64,000 nucleotides of DNA from Curvibacter microcysteis (GCF_028649455.1 NZ_JAQSIO010000004.1:248001-312000), one strand, 5' to 3'; positions 8,344 to 18,194 are shown, counted from the first letter of the stretch. Notes: generated by a model from the sequence alone, not told the origin. A program made the numbers and translations.

Positions 8344-11300
8344 TCAATCGTGGGCCGCTTGTGCGGTGGCCAAGGCCGCAGCGCCAGGCGCCCCAGCGGC
8401 AGGACTGGCGGGCACGGCATGACCGGCCTCGGACGCGGTGATGGGGGCCACGAAGTCACCGTGCTGCACCAGCGGCCGGTTGCCCGCCAGGCGGCGCAGC
8501 AGCACATAGAACACCGGGGTGAGGAACAGGCCAAAAGCCGTCACACCAATCATCCCGGCGAACACCGCCACGCCCATGGCGCGGCGCATTTCGGCGCCCG
8601 CCCCGGTGGACAGCACCAGGGGCAGCACGCCCATCACAAAGGCCAGGGAGGTCATCAAGATGGGGCGCAGGCGCAGGCGGCTGGCTTCGATGGCAGCCTG
8701 CAGCGGGCTGCGGCCGGCAAACTCCAGCTCGCGGGCGAACTCGACGATCAAGATCGCGTTCTTGGCCGACAGCCCGACCAGCACCATCAGCCCGATCTGG
8801 GTGAAGACGTTGTTGTCCCCACCCGAGAGCCAGACGCCCGTCATGGCCGCCAGCAGGCCCATGGGCACGATCAGGATGATGGCCAGGGGCAAAGTCAGGC
8901 TCTCATACTGCGCGGCCAGCACCAGGAAGACCAGCAGGATGGCGAGCGGGAACACCCACACCGCCGAGTTGCCGGCCAGGATCTCCTGGTAGGTCAGTTC
9001 GGTCCACTCGTAGCTGAAGCCGGCGGGCAAGGTTTCCGCCGCGATGCGCGCCACCGCCGCCTGGGCCTGGCCGCTGGAGTACCCCGGCGCCGGCCCGCCA
9101 TTGATGTCGGCCGACAGGTAGCCGTTGTAGCGCATGGCGCGCTCGGGACCAAAGCTCGGCGCCATCTTCAGCACCGCCGACAGCGGCACCATCTCACCGC
9201 TGTTGGAGCGCACCTTGAGCAGGCCCACGTCCTCGGCGCGCGCGCGGTAGGCCGCGTCGGCCTGCACGCGCACGCTGTAGGTGCGGCCAAAGCGGTTGAA
9301 GTCGTTGGCGTACAGACTGCCCAGGTAGATCTGCAGCGTGTCGAACACCTCGGTCACCGGCACGCCCAACTGGCGCGCGCGGGTGCGGTCGATGTCGGCA
9401 TAGAGCTGCGGCACATTGACCTGGAAGCTGGTGAACAGCCCGGCCAATTCAGGCGTCTGGTAAGCCTTGGCCATGAAGGCCTTGACCGCGCCGTCCAACG
9501 CGGCGTAACCCTGCGAGCCCCGGTCCTCGATCTGCAACTTGAAGCCGCCCGTGGTGCCCAGGCCTGCCACCGGCGGCGGCGGGAACATGGCGATGAAAGC
9601 GTCTTGCAGACCGGCGTACTTCTGGTTGAGCTGGCCGGCGATGGCGCCCGCGCTCAGGCTGGGGTCGCGGCGCTCCTCGAAAGGTTTCAGGGTGGCGAAC
9701 ACGATGCCCGAGTTCGAGCTGTTGGTGAAGCCATTGATGGACAAGCCGGGGAAGGCCACCGCGTGCTCCACGCCGGGCTGGGCCAGGGCGATGTCACTCA
9801 TGCGGCGGATCACCTGCTCGGTGCGGTCCAGCGTGGCGCCATCCGGCAGTTGGGCAAAGCCGATCAGGTACTGCTTGTCCTGCGCGGGCACAAAACCGCC
9901 AGGCACGGTCTTGAACAGGCCCAGGGTCAGCAGACCCAGCACCAGGTACAGGCCCATCATGGCGCCCTTGCGCGCGATGGCCCGGGTCACGCCGCCGCTG
10001 TAGGCGGCAGCACCTCGGCCAAACAGGCGGTTGAAGCCTGCAAAGAAGCGCCCCAGCACGCGGTCCATGCCGCGCGTGAGGGCGTCCTTGGGCGCGTCAT
10101 GGCCCTTGAGCAGCAAGGCGGCCAGCGCTGGCGACAAGGTCAGCGAGTTGATGGCCGAGATGATGGTCGAGATGGCAATGGTCAGCGCAAACTGGCGGTA
10201 GAACTGCCCGGTCAGGCCGCTGATGAAGGCCAGCGGCACGAAGACCGCGCACAGCACCAGGGCGATGGCGATGATCGGACCTGAGACCTCGCGCATGGCG
10301 CGGTAGGTGGCCTCGCGCGGCGTCAGGCCGGCTTCGATGTTGCGCTCCACGTTCTCCACCACCACGATGGCGTCGTCCACCACGATGCCGATGGCCAGCA
10401 CCAGGCCAAACAGGCTCAGCGCGTTGACCGAGAAGCCCGACAACTGCATCACCGCAAACGTGCCCACCACCGACACCGGCACGGCCAGCAGCGGGATGAT
10501 GGAGGCGCGCCAGGTCTGCAGGAACAGGATCACCACCAGCACCACCAGGGCCACGGCTTCGAGCAGGGTGTGCACCACCGAATCGATCGAGGCGCGCACG
10601 AACTGCGTCGGGTCGTAGACGATCTGGTAGTCCACGCCGTCGGGCATGTTCTTCTTCAACTCGGCCATGGCGGCGTGCACGTCGTCCGAGATCTGGATCG
10701 CGTTCGAGCCCGGGGCCGCGAAGATGGGCACCGCCACCGCGTCCTGGTTGTCCAGCAGCGAGCGCAGCGCGTACGAAGCCGCGCCCAGCTCCAGCCGCGC
10801 CACGTCGCGCAGGCGGGTCACAGCGCCGTCGGCCCCGGTCTTGACGATGATGTCGCCGAATTCCTCTTCGTTCTGCAAACGCCCTTGGGCGTTGATCGAC
10901 AGCTGAAGGTCCGCCCCCGGCAGCCCTGGCGAAGCCCCCACCACGCCGGCGGCGGCCTGCACGTTTTGCTCGCGGATGGCGCGCACCACGTCGCTGGCGG
11001 ACAGGCCGCGCTGGGCGACTTTTTGCGGGTCCAGCCAGACGCGCATCGAGTAATCACCCGAGCCGAACAGCTGCACCTCGCCCACGCCCTTCACGCGGGC
11101 CAGGCGGTCCTTGACGTTGAGCACCGCGTAGTTGCGCAGGTAGGTCATGTCGTAGCGCCCATTGGGCGACAGCACGTGCACCACCAAGGTCAGGTCGGGC
11201 GAGCTTTTGACGGTAGCCAGACCCAGCCGGCGCACCTCTTCAGGCAGGCGCGGCTCGGCCTGGGCCACCCGGTTTTGCACCAGCTGCTGGGCCTTGTCGG

Positions 11301-11604
11301 GGTCGGTGCCCAAGCGGAAGGTCACGGTCAGGGTCATCAGGCCATCGGTGGTGGCCTGGCTGCCCATGTAGAGCATGCCTTCGACGCCGTTGATGGCCTC
11401 CTCCAGCGGGGTGGCCACGGTCTCGGCGATCACCTTGGGGTTGGCGCCCGGGTAGTTGGCGCGCACCACCACCTGGGGCGGCACCACCTCGGGGTACTCG
11501 GACACCGGCAGCACGCGCAGCGCCAGCAAGCCGGCGATCAGCATGAGCACCGACAGCACCCCCGCGAAGATGGGCCGGTCAATAAAGAATTTGGACAGGT
11601 TCAT
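8344..11604 (-). CDS. RND multidrug efflux transporter, inner-membrane pump (MexF/BpeF/CeoB type, HAE1)
   Basis: Proton-driven drug exporter of the resistance-nodulation-division superfamily, 1086 aa, with 12 expected membrane helices and two large periplasmic loops. It starts MNLSKFFIDRPIFAGVLS and contains the GIVVDDAIVVVENVERN segment, whose two Asp relay protons, and GLSAKNAILIVEFA, with the relay Lys, in helix 10. The N-terminal part (SEYPEVVPPQVVVRANYPGAN) is typical of the MexF branch, which exports chloramphenicol, trimethoprim and quinolones in characterised members. Substrates here are inferred. It follows the fusion-protein gene after 32 bases and precedes the outer membrane factor by 14 bases. 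Confidence 0.95.
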   Translation of the reverse strand: MNLSKFFIDRPIFAGVLSVLMLIAGLLALRVLPVSEYPEVVPPQVVVRANYPGANPKVIAETVATPLEEAINGVEGMLYMGSQATTDGLMTLTVTFRLGTDPDKAQQLVQNRVAQAEPRLPEEVRRLGLATVKSSPDLTLVVHVLSPNGRYDMTYLRNYAVLNVKDRLARVKGVGEVQLFGSGDYSMRVWLDPQKVAQRGLSASDVVRAIREQNVQAAAGVVGASPGLPGADLQLSINAQGRLQNEEEFGDIIVKTGADGAVTRLRDVARLELGAASYALRSLLDNQDAVAVPIFAAPGSNAIQISDDVHAAMAELKKNMPDGVDYQIVYDPTQFVRASIDSVVHTLLEAVALVVLVVILFLQTWRASIIPLLAVPVSVVGTFAVMQLSGFSVNALSLFGLVLAIGIVVDDAIVVVENVERNIEAGLTPREATYRAMREVSGPIIAIALVLCAVFVPLAFISGLTGQFYRQFALTIAISTIISAINSLTLSPALAALLLKGHDAPKDALTRGMDRVLGRFFAGFNRLFGRGAAAYSGGVTRAIARKGAMMGLYLVLGLLTLGLFKTVPGGFVPAQDKQYLIGFAQLPDGATLDRTEQVIRRMSDIALAQPGVEHAVAFPGLSINGFTNSSNSGIVFATLKPFEERRDPSLSAGAIAGQLNQKYAGLQDAFIAMFPPPPVAGLGTTGGFKLQIEDRGSQGYAALDGAVKAFMAKAYQTPELAGLFTSFQVNVPQLYADIDRTRARQLGVPVTEVFDTLQIYLGSLYANDFNRFGRTYSVRVQADAAYRARAEDVGLLKVRSNSGEMVPLSAVLKMAPSFGPERAMRYNGYLSADINGGPAPGYSSGQAQAAVARIAAETLPAGFSYEWTELTYQEILAGNSAVWVFPLAILLVFLVLAAQYESLTLPLAIILIVPMGLLAAMTGVWLSGGDNNVFTQIGLMVLVGLSAKNAILIVEFARELEFAGRSPLQAAIEASRLRLRPILMTSLAFVMGVLPLVLSTGAGAEMRRAMGVAVFAGMIGVTAFGLFLTPVFYVLLRRLAGNRPLVQHGDFVAPITASEAGHAVPASPAAGAPGAAALATAQAAHD

Positions 11605-11636
11605 AAATCAGTTTCTGTGGGGCCTGGGGACGCGCC

Positions 11637-12929
11637 TCAGGCGGCGGGGGCCTTGGCGGCGGCCGGCTGCTCGGCAGCGGCGCTGTCGCCGCTCATGGGC
11701 ACGCTCTGCGGCGTGACACGGGCGCCGGGGCGGATGTGCTGCAGGCCATTGATGACCACGCGCTCACCGGCCTTCAGGCCTGACTTGACGACGCGCAGCC
11801 CGGCCACGGGCGCACCCAGGCTGACCTCGCGGTACTGCGCGGTCTGGTCCTCGCCCACCACCAGAACAAACTTCTTGTTCTGGTCAGTGCCCACGGCGCG
11901 CTCGTTGATCAGCAGGGCCTGGCGGGTCTGGGCCTGGCCCATGCGCAGGCGGGCAAACTGGCCCGGCATCAGCTGGCCGTCGGGGTTGTCGAACACGGCG
12001 CGCACGCGCACCGTGCCGCTCTTGGCATCGACCTGGTTGTCGACCAGTTGCAGGTGGCCTTGGTAAGGCGTGTTGCCGCCCTCGGCCGTGCCCATTTGCA
12101 CGGGAATGCGCTCGATGCGGGCGCGGGCGGCCGCACCCCGCCCCAGGCCTTGCAGGGCCTGGGCAATGACTTGCTCGTCGGCGTCAAAGCTGGCGTAGAT
12201 GGGGTTCACCGACACCAGGCTGGTCAGCACAGGGGCCCCCGCGCCGGCAGCGACCAGGTTGCCCGCGGTGACTTCGATGCGACCGATGCGGCCACTGACC
12301 GGGGCGCGCACCTGGGCATAACCCAGGTTCAGGCGGGCGCTTTGCAGCGCGGCCTGCGCCGCGCGCAGGTTGGCGTCGGCCTCGCGCTGGGCGTTCTGGC
12401 GCTCGTCGTATTCGCGCTGGGCGATGGCGCGCTCCTCCCACAGGCGGCTGGCGCGTTCCAGCTCGCTTTGGCTGTAGGCCAGTCGGGCCTGGGCAGCGGC
12501 GACCTGGGCCTGGGCCCGGTCCACCTCGGCGGCAAAAGGCGCCGGGTCCAGGCTGAACAGCAAGTCCCCCGCCTGCACCAGCGCCCCCTCACGGAAGTGC
12601 ACCGACTGCACGGCCCCCGCCACGCGCGGGCGCAGGTCCACGCGCTGCACGGCTTCGAGCCGGCCCGAGAACTCATCCCACAAGGAAATGGGCTGTTCGG
12701 CCACGGTCGCCACCGACACCGGGGTGGCGGCCGGGGCCTGGGCCGCCGGGGCATCGGCGTGCGAGCTGGGCGAGCCCAGGAAGGCCGCGCCCGTGGTGGC
12801 CAGCACAGCCAGGGCCACAGCCGACAGCCAGAGCGGGCGGCGCGAGCGCGCGGCGGGCGGCGTCGCGGCGTCCGTCGGGGAGGGGGACCCGGCCGAGGCC
12901 GAGGTGTCAGGGGTGGGATTCGAGTTCAT
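11637..12929 (-). CDS. RND efflux periplasmic adaptor (MexE/BpeE type)
   Basis: Membrane fusion protein linking pump and outer-membrane channel, 430 aa. A Ser/Pro/Thr-rich N terminus is followed by a single membrane or signal segment (PLWLSAVALAVLATTGAAFL). Then come the biotinyl-lipoyl-like halves (VDLRPRVAGAVQSVHFREG and YAQVRAPVSGRIGRIEV) around an alpha-helical hairpin, and the beta-barrel and membrane-proximal domains. The Ala-rich tail ends AAAKAPAA. The ATG at 12929 has GGAGG six bases upstream and is much better than an upstream in-frame start at 13046. Co-transcribed with the pump gene. Confidence 0.93.
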   Translation of the reverse strand: MNSNPTPDTSASAGSPSPTDAATPPAARSRRPLWLSAVALAVLATTGAAFLGSPSSHADAPAAQAPAATPVSVATVAEQPISLWDEFSGRLEAVQRVDLRPRVAGAVQSVHFREGALVQAGDLLFSLDPAPFAAEVDRAQAQVAAAQARLAYSQSELERASRLWEERAIAQREYDERQNAQREADANLRAAQAALQSARLNLGYAQVRAPVSGRIGRIEVTAGNLVAAGAGAPVLTSLVSVNPIYASFDADEQVIAQALQGLGRGAAARARIERIPVQMGTAEGGNTPYQGHLQLVDNQVDAKSGTVRVRAVFDNPDGQLMPGQFARLRMGQAQTRQALLINERAVGTDQNKKFVLVVGEDQTAQYREVSLGAPVAGLRVVKSGLKAGERVVINGLQHIRPGARVTPQSVPMSGDSAAAEQPAAAKAPAA

Positions 12930-13108
12930 GGGATTCCTCCAAGGCAAAAACAAAGGCGAACAGCGCCCCACGGCCCGCCCTCCCAGGCCGGTCGCAGGAA
13001 CAAAAAACAGGGACTTGGAAAGCAGGCGGCAACAGCGCGCCCGCACCGGCCGCAGCCGGTGATCAGAGCAACAGAGTCAAAGGGGGGACCGGCGCGGGGC
13101 CGGTCAGG

Positions 13109-14011
13109 CTATGAAGGCACAGCGCTGGGCACGGCAGGCACCAGGGTGTCGGCAAAAAAGCGCTGCAGTTGCGCCTGCACGGCGGGCGCACAGGGGCAGA
13201 CCTGGGGCTGGGCCGTGAGCAAGGCCTCAGGCCAGTGCTGGGCAGCGCTCAGCACCTCGCCGCGGGCTTGCAGGCCAGCGGCCTGCAGGCGGGTCACATA
13301 GGCCATGGCCTCGTCGCGCATGGGGTCGTCCGGGCCCACCAGCACCAGCGTGGGCGGCAGGCCTTGCAAGCGCAGCGAGCTGGCGGGCACCGCATAGGGG
13401 TGCTCGGCATCGCGCGGGCTGCGCAGGTAGCTGAGCCAACCCTCCACCCATTTGCAGCAGGTGGCCGAACCCGTGGCCTCACGCAGCGAGGCCGTGCCCA
13501 CGCAGGGGTCGAGCATGGGCGACAACAGCACCTGGCCGGCCAGCGGGGGGTGCGACTGGTCGCGCGCCATCAGGCTGACAGCGGCGGCCACATTGCCACC
13601 GGCCTCTTCACCCGCCAAGTAGATGCGGGCCTGGGCGCCCCCCAGGCGCTTGCGCTGGCGGTGCACCCACTGCAGCACCTGGTAGCCCACCTCGGCCGCA
13701 TTCGGGAACGGGTGTTGCGGCGCCAGCGGGTAGGCCACCGACACCACCACCGCGCCGGCTGCCACCAGCAAACCGGCCACCGTGGCGCCACTGTCCAGGC
13801 AGCCCGACACAAAGGCGCCGCCGTGGAAGTGCACGACCAGGGGCTGGGGCTGACCGGCTTTTTTTCGGCCATAGACCCGCACCGGCACGTTTTGGCCGTC
13901 GCTCAAAGCCACTTCGCTGTCCGTGCCATGGGGGGCCGTCCAGGCGCCAGCCAGGGCCGCGCTGGCCGGGTCGGGCCGTTCGGAATCAAGGGGGTGGTCA
14001 GGGGTGGACAT
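13109..14011 (-). CDS. LlpE-like alpha/beta hydrolase of the efflux operon, nucleophile serine absent
   Basis: Alpha/beta-hydrolase-3 (hormone-sensitive-lipase-like) protein, 300 aa. It has the oxyanion-hole HGG (HFHGGAFVSG) and plausible triad Asp (GPDDPMRDE) and His (SAAQHWPEALL). The nucleophile motif, normally GDSAGG, reads GEEAGG, with Glu in place of Ser, so ordinary esterase chemistry is unlikely. In Burkholderia a lipase-like gene, llpE, occupies the same place before bpeE/ceoA, and synteny supports equating the two. Whether LlpE proteins generally lack the serine I cannot tell. The ATG at 14011 leaves a 161-base divergent gap to the LysR gene. A 179-base gap separates it from the adaptor gene. 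Confidence 0.8.
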   Translation of the reverse strand: MSTPDHPLDSERPDPASAALAGAWTAPHGTDSEVALSDGQNVPVRVYGRKKAGQPQPLVVHFHGGAFVSGCLDSGATVAGLLVAAGAVVVSVAYPLAPQHPFPNAAEVGYQVLQWVHRQRKRLGGAQARIYLAGEEAGGNVAAAVSLMARDQSHPPLAGQVLLSPMLDPCVGTASLREATGSATCCKWVEGWLSYLRSPRDAEHPYAVPASSLRLQGLPPTLVLVGPDDPMRDEAMAYVTRLQAAGLQARGEVLSAAQHWPEALLTAQPQVCPCAPAVQAQLQRFFADTLVPAVPSAVPS

Positions 14012-14014
14012 GGC

Positions 14015-14062
14015 GGTGCAACAAAAAGGGATGGTGCAACTGTAGTGGCGGATGGGCGCCAC
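14015..14062. promoter_or_regulatory. Candidate LysR operator region between llpE-like gene and its regulator
   Basis: The divergent intergenic region has a direct repeat GGTGCAAC (14015-14022 and 14033-14040). It also has an inverted repeat GTGGCG-N6-CGCCAC (14045-14062). LysR proteins usually bind imperfect dyads near divergent promoters. The assignment is inference from position and symmetry. Confidence 0.4.
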
Positions 14063-14172
14063 ATAAACACCTCAATGGCCACAGCAGTGTTTCCAAACGC
14101 CCAACAATGGCGAGGCCGCAACATGTGAGAATTTGCTACAGCCCGAACCCGGGCACGACCACAGGAGAGCCC

Positions 14173-15120
14173 ATGGACCCGATCCAGGCCATGCGCATAT
14201 TCACGCGCGTGGTGGAAGCCGGCACGTTCACCCGCGCCGCCGATTCACTGGGCCTGCCCAAGGCCACCGTCACCAAGCAAATCCAGGCCTTGGAGGCTCG
14301 GCTGCGCGTGAAACTGCTCAACCGCACCACCCGCCGCGTCACCGTGACCGCCGACGGCGCGGCCTACTACGAGCGCACGCTGCGCCTGCTGACCGACTTT
14401 GACGACATCGAGGCCAGCATGGGCCAGGCCCGCGCCAGCCCGCGCGGGCGGCTGCGCGTGGATGTGGGCACCTCGCTGGCGCGCATGCTGATCATCCCCA
14501 ACCTGCCCGGCTTCCACGAGCGCTACCCCGACATCCAGCTGGACCTGGGCGTGAGCGACCGCATCGTGGACATGATTTCGGACAACGTGGACTGCGTGAT
14601 CCGAGGCGGCAACCTGATTGAGCAGTCCCTGGTGGCGCGCCGCATCGGCAACCTCGAGTTCATCACCGTGGCCTCGCCCACCTACCTGCGCCGCCACGGC
14701 ACCCCCGCCCACCCGCTGGACATCGAGCGCGAGCACAGCACGGTGGTGTACTTTGGCGCGCACAACGGGCGCCAGTACCCGCTGGAGTTCCACCAGGGCG
14801 AAGAAGTGATCGAAATCCCGGGCCCTTACAAGCTCAGCGTCAACGAATCGGCCGCCTACCTGGAGGCCGTGCTCGGTGGCCTGGGCATTGGCCAGATCAC
14901 CAGCTACCAGGCCCAGCCCTACCTGGCGCGAGGCGAGTTGCTGCGCCTGCTGCCCGAGTGGGGCCACCCGCTGCTGCCGGTGTACGTGGTCTACCCGCCC
15001 AACCGCCACCTGAGCGCCAAGGTGCGCGCATTTGTGGACTGGGCGGCCGAGCTGTTCACCCAGCAGCCACTGTTGCAAGGCCAGCCGCTGCCGCCCCAGC
15101 CCGAGGCGCCCGGCGCGTGA
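14173..15120 (+). CDS. LysR-family regulator of the efflux operon (BpeT/CeoR-like position)
   Basis: Transcription regulator, 315 aa. The N-terminal winged helix-turn-helix (MDPIQAMRIFTRVVEAGTFTRAADSLGLPKATVTKQIQALEARL) is followed by a LysR substrate-binding domain, with DVDCVIRGG and YLEAVLGGLGIGQ as recognisable parts. The ATG at 14173 is preceded by AGGAG five bases upstream. It is divergent from the LlpE-like gene, the same arrangement as bpeT/ceoR beside llpE-bpeEF-oprC in Burkholderia. It probably controls the pump, perhaps in response to a pump substrate; the effector is not visible. The tail after residue 295 is Pro/Gln-rich and looks disordered. Confidence 0.88.
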   Translation: MDPIQAMRIFTRVVEAGTFTRAADSLGLPKATVTKQIQALEARLRVKLLNRTTRRVTVTADGAAYYERTLRLLTDFDDIEASMGQARASPRGRLRVDVGTSLARMLIIPNLPGFHERYPDIQLDLGVSDRIVDMISDNVDCVIRGGNLIEQSLVARRIGNLEFITVASPTYLRRHGTPAHPLDIEREHSTVVYFGAHNGRQYPLEFHQGEEVIEIPGPYKLSVNESAAYLEAVLGGLGIGQITSYQAQPYLARGELLRLLPEWGHPLLPVYVVYPPNRHLSAKVRAFVDWAAELFTQQPLLQGQPLPPQPEAPGA

Positions 15121-15147
15121 CAGCGGGCGGTCCACACCGCACAGCCC

Positions 15148-16857
15148 TCAGCGTTGGAGCGCGGCGTCGCGGATGGCGCTCAGCGTGGCGCGCGTGGTGA
15201 TCACTTCGGGGCTGAGCGGGATCTCGATCAGCGTGCCGCCCTCGCTGCTCAAGGCGCGCAGCAAGGCGGCCTCGAAGTCTTCGGTGCGCGTCACCTGCTC
15301 GGCCGCATAGCCATAGGCCCGGGCCAGCGCGCAAAAGTCGGGGTTGCTCAGGCTGGAGCCGCTGACATGGCTGGGGTATTCGCGCTCCTGGTGCATGCGG
15401 ATGGTGCCGTACATGCCGTTGTTGAGCAGCACGATGATGCTTTTGCCGCCGTGCTGCACGGCCGTGGCCAGCTCTTGCCCGTTCATGAGGAAGTCGCCGT
15501 CGCCCGCGATGGTGAAGGCCACCCGCCCACTCACCAGGTTGGCTGCGATGCCCGCCGGCACGCCGTAGCCCATGGCGCCCACGGTGGGCGCCAGCTGCGT
15601 CTTGTGGCCGCGCGCCAGGCCAAAGTGGCGGAAGTAGCGGTGCACCCAGCTGGCGAAATTGCCCGCGCCATTGGTCAGCACGGCGTCGGCGGGCAGGTGT
15701 TTTTGCAGCAGCGCGACCACCGCCGGCAGGTCGATCACGCCGGGTTGGCTGGGGTCCAGACCGGCCAGGGCCTGGGGCTGCAAATTGGCTTCATAGTCGG
15801 CGTGGGCGGCGGCCGCCCAATCGGCCCAGGGCAGGCTGGGCGGCGCGCTGAGCACCTCCAGGCTGCGCGCGGCGGCATTCATGCTCGACTGGATGGCCAG
15901 GTCGGCCTGGTAGACCCGGTTCAGCTCCTCGGCGCTGGCGTGGATGTGCACCAGCTTTTGGCGTGGGCGCGGCGCCTCCAGCAGGGTGTAGCCGCTGGTG
16001 GTCATCTCGCCCAGGCGCGGGCCGATGGCCAGCACCAGGTCGGCCTCGCGGATGCGCGCGGCCAGGCGCGGGTTGATGCCGATGCCCACGTCACCCGCGT
16101 ACAGCGGGTGGTGGTTGTCAAAGGTGTCCTGGAAGCGGAAGGCATTGCCCACGGGCAGCTGCCAGTTCTCGGCAAAACGCTGCAGGGCCTGGGCCGCCTG
16201 GGGTGTCCACCCGCCGCCGCCCGCGATCACGAAGGGGCGCTGCGACTGCAGCAGCAGCTGGCGCAGGTCGCGCAGCGCGCCGGGGTCGCTCCAGGCCTGC
16301 ACGGCCTCCACACGCGGCAGCGGCTCGGCGTCCACGGTCTGGGTCAGCATGTCCTCGGGCAGCACCAGCACCACCGGGCCGGGGCGGCCGTTCATCGCGG
16401 TGGCGAAGGCGCGTGCGATGTACTCGGGGATGCGGCGCGCGTCGTCGATGCGCTCCACCCGCTTGGCCATGGCCTTGGTGCTGGGGCCGAAAAAGCTCTG
16501 GAAATCGACCTCTTGGAAGGCCTCTCGGTCGCGGAAGTCGCTGCCCACGTCGCCCACCAGCAACACCATCGGGGTCGAATCCTGGAACGCGGTGTGCACG
16601 CCTATCGACGCATTGGTGGCGCCCGGCCCCCGCGTCACCAGGCACACGCCGGGGCGGCCGCTGAGCTTGCCATGGGCCTCGGCCATGAAGGCCGCGCCAC
16701 CTTCCTGGCGGCAAGTGATGAAACGGATCTGCTCCCGGTACTGGTGAAAACCGTCCAACACCGCGAGGTAGCTCTCCCCGGGCACGCCGAAGGCGACTTC
16801 CACGCCTTGGGCGATCAAACATTCGACGATCAGATGTCCTGCGTTGCGCTGTGCCAT
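15148..16857 (-). CDS. Thiamine-diphosphate-dependent enzyme (acetolactate-synthase-like large subunit)
   Basis: ThDP enzyme of the acetolactate synthase/benzoylformate decarboxylase/oxalyl-CoA decarboxylase superfamily, 569 aa. The three domains are visible. The N-terminal PYR domain carries the activating Glu (GVPGESYLAVLDG, Glu28) and the motif RQEGGAAFMAEAHGKLSG. A central domain follows, with FVIAGGGGWTPQAAQAL. The C-terminal PP domain has the ThDP motif GDGDFLMNGQELATA ending in NN (LLNNGMYGTI). No regulatory subunit gene is next to it, so it is probably not the biosynthetic IlvB. Start ATG at 16857. It lies 95 bases downstream of an MFS gene on the same strand, suggesting joint uptake and conversion of a 2-oxo acid or similar compound (inference). 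Confidence 0.88.
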   Translation of the reverse strand: MAQRNAGHLIVECLIAQGVEVAFGVPGESYLAVLDGFHQYREQIRFITCRQEGGAAFMAEAHGKLSGRPGVCLVTRGPGATNASIGVHTAFQDSTPMVLLVGDVGSDFRDREAFQEVDFQSFFGPSTKAMAKRVERIDDARRIPEYIARAFATAMNGRPGPVVLVLPEDMLTQTVDAEPLPRVEAVQAWSDPGALRDLRQLLLQSQRPFVIAGGGGWTPQAAQALQRFAENWQLPVGNAFRFQDTFDNHHPLYAGDVGIGINPRLAARIREADLVLAIGPRLGEMTTSGYTLLEAPRPRQKLVHIHASAEELNRVYQADLAIQSSMNAAARSLEVLSAPPSLPWADWAAAAHADYEANLQPQALAGLDPSQPGVIDLPAVVALLQKHLPADAVLTNGAGNFASWVHRYFRHFGLARGHKTQLAPTVGAMGYGVPAGIAANLVSGRVAFTIAGDGDFLMNGQELATAVQHGGKSIIVLLNNGMYGTIRMHQEREYPSHVSGSSLSNPDFCALARAYGYAAEQVTRTEDFEAALLRALSSEGGTLIEIPLSPEVITTRATLSAIRDAALQR

Positions 16858-16952
16858 GTGCTGCCTTGATCAAAAATTGCCGCGTTCCGTGGCGGCCCGC
16901 CCGCATCCTACTGCGTGCCAGCGCAGCCCGGCGCGACGGCCGCTCAGGCCGC

Positions 16953-18194
16953 TCAGGCCGCGGCCAGCGTCGCGGTGCGCCGCACCCGGCGCACATTGAA
17001 GGCGCTGGCGATCAGCACCCCCTGCACGATGGCCAGGCCGACCAGCACACTGGTGTACTGGCCGTGGTCCATGAGGCGCCCAAAAATCAGCGGCGACACA
17101 GCCTGGCCGATGTCCAGCCCGGCGTAGACCACGCCGTAGACGCGGCCGGTGGCGTTTTCGGGCGTGGAGCGCTTGACCAGCAAATCGCGCGAGGGCCCGG
17201 CAATGCCGTTGGCAAACCCCATCACGCCGAACAAGACCGGCACCCAGATGCCCGACACCGGCGCCAGCGCCAAACTCAGCGCCACCAGGGCCGCGATGCC
17301 AATGCCCAAGGCCACGATGCGTTCACAGCGCGTCGGGTCGGCTGCCAGAAAGCCGCCCAGCACCATGCCGCTGGCGCTGGCCACCATGTAGATGGTCAGG
17401 CAGGCAGCGATCAGGGCCACCGGCACGTCATGCAAGTGGCGCGCTGCCTCAGGCGCGAAGGTCTGCACCACGCTCAAGGCCATGGCGTAGAACAAGAAGA
17501 AGGCGAAGCACATCCACACGGCCGGGATGCGCAAGAAGTCAAAGCCCCCCGCCGCGGCCGCGCTGCCCGCAGGGGCCGACGCGGGCTTGGGCGCGGCGGC
17601 CGGCAGGCTCAGCACCTCGCGCTGCAAGTACAGCACGGCCAACACCGCCAAGGCCAAGGCACCCGACACCCCCAGCGCCACACGCCAGGAGAACGCCAGG
17701 GCCAGTGGCACCACCAGGGCCGGCGCCAGCGCCCAGCCCAGGCTGCCCGTGATGCCGTGCACACTGTAGGCATGGCCCAGCCGGGTGCTGCTGACCTTGC
17801 GGTTGAACAAGGTGTAGTCCACCGGATGGAACACGCCGTTGCCCATGCCGGCCAGCACCGCGCACAGCAGCAGCGTGGGGTAGTTGGGCGCCAGCGCATA
17901 GCCGATCAAGGCCACGCCCAGCAAACCCAGACCGGCGAACAGCACCGGGCGCGGGCTGTAGCGGTCCACCACAAACCCCGACAGGGCCTGCACCGCGCAG
18001 GACACGACAAAAAACACCGTCAACACCAGGCCCAGTTCGGTGTAGCTGACGTCAAAAGCTTCTTTGAGCCAGGGGAACAGCGGCGCCAGCACCAGCTGGC
18101 TGAAGTGGCTGATGCCGTGGGCCAGGCCCACCAGGCCGATCAGGCGGGCGTCCTGCTTGAACGTGGGCGCGGGCAGAGCGTGCGCAGTCGACAT
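16953..18194 (-). CDS. MFS transporter
   Basis: Major facilitator superfamily permease, 413 aa, with about 12 hydrophobic segments. The A-motif-like loop is degenerate (GFVVDRYSPRPVLFAG), and other family features are GNGVFHPVDYTLFNRKVS and the second-half GGFLAADPTRCERI. The ATG at 18194 has GGAGG eight bases upstream. The open frame continues upstream through the AraC gene but only as a shadow. Divergent from the AraC gene and on the same strand as the ThDP enzyme. Substrate unknown; the fold resembles small anion or drug carriers. Confidence 0.88.
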   Translation of the reverse strand: MSTAHALPAPTFKQDARLIGLVGLAHGISHFSQLVLAPLFPWLKEAFDVSYTELGLVLTVFFVVSCAVQALSGFVVDRYSPRPVLFAGLGLLGVALIGYALAPNYPTLLLCAVLAGMGNGVFHPVDYTLFNRKVSSTRLGHAYSVHGITGSLGWALAPALVVPLALAFSWRVALGVSGALALAVLAVLYLQREVLSLPAAAPKPASAPAGSAAAAGGFDFLRIPAVWMCFAFFLFYAMALSVVQTFAPEAARHLHDVPVALIAACLTIYMVASASGMVLGGFLAADPTRCERIVALGIGIAALVALSLALAPVSGIWVPVLFGVMGFANGIAGPSRDLLVKRSTPENATGRVYGVVYAGLDIGQAVSPLIFGRLMDHGQYTSVLVGLAIVQGVLIASAFNVRRVRRTATLAAA

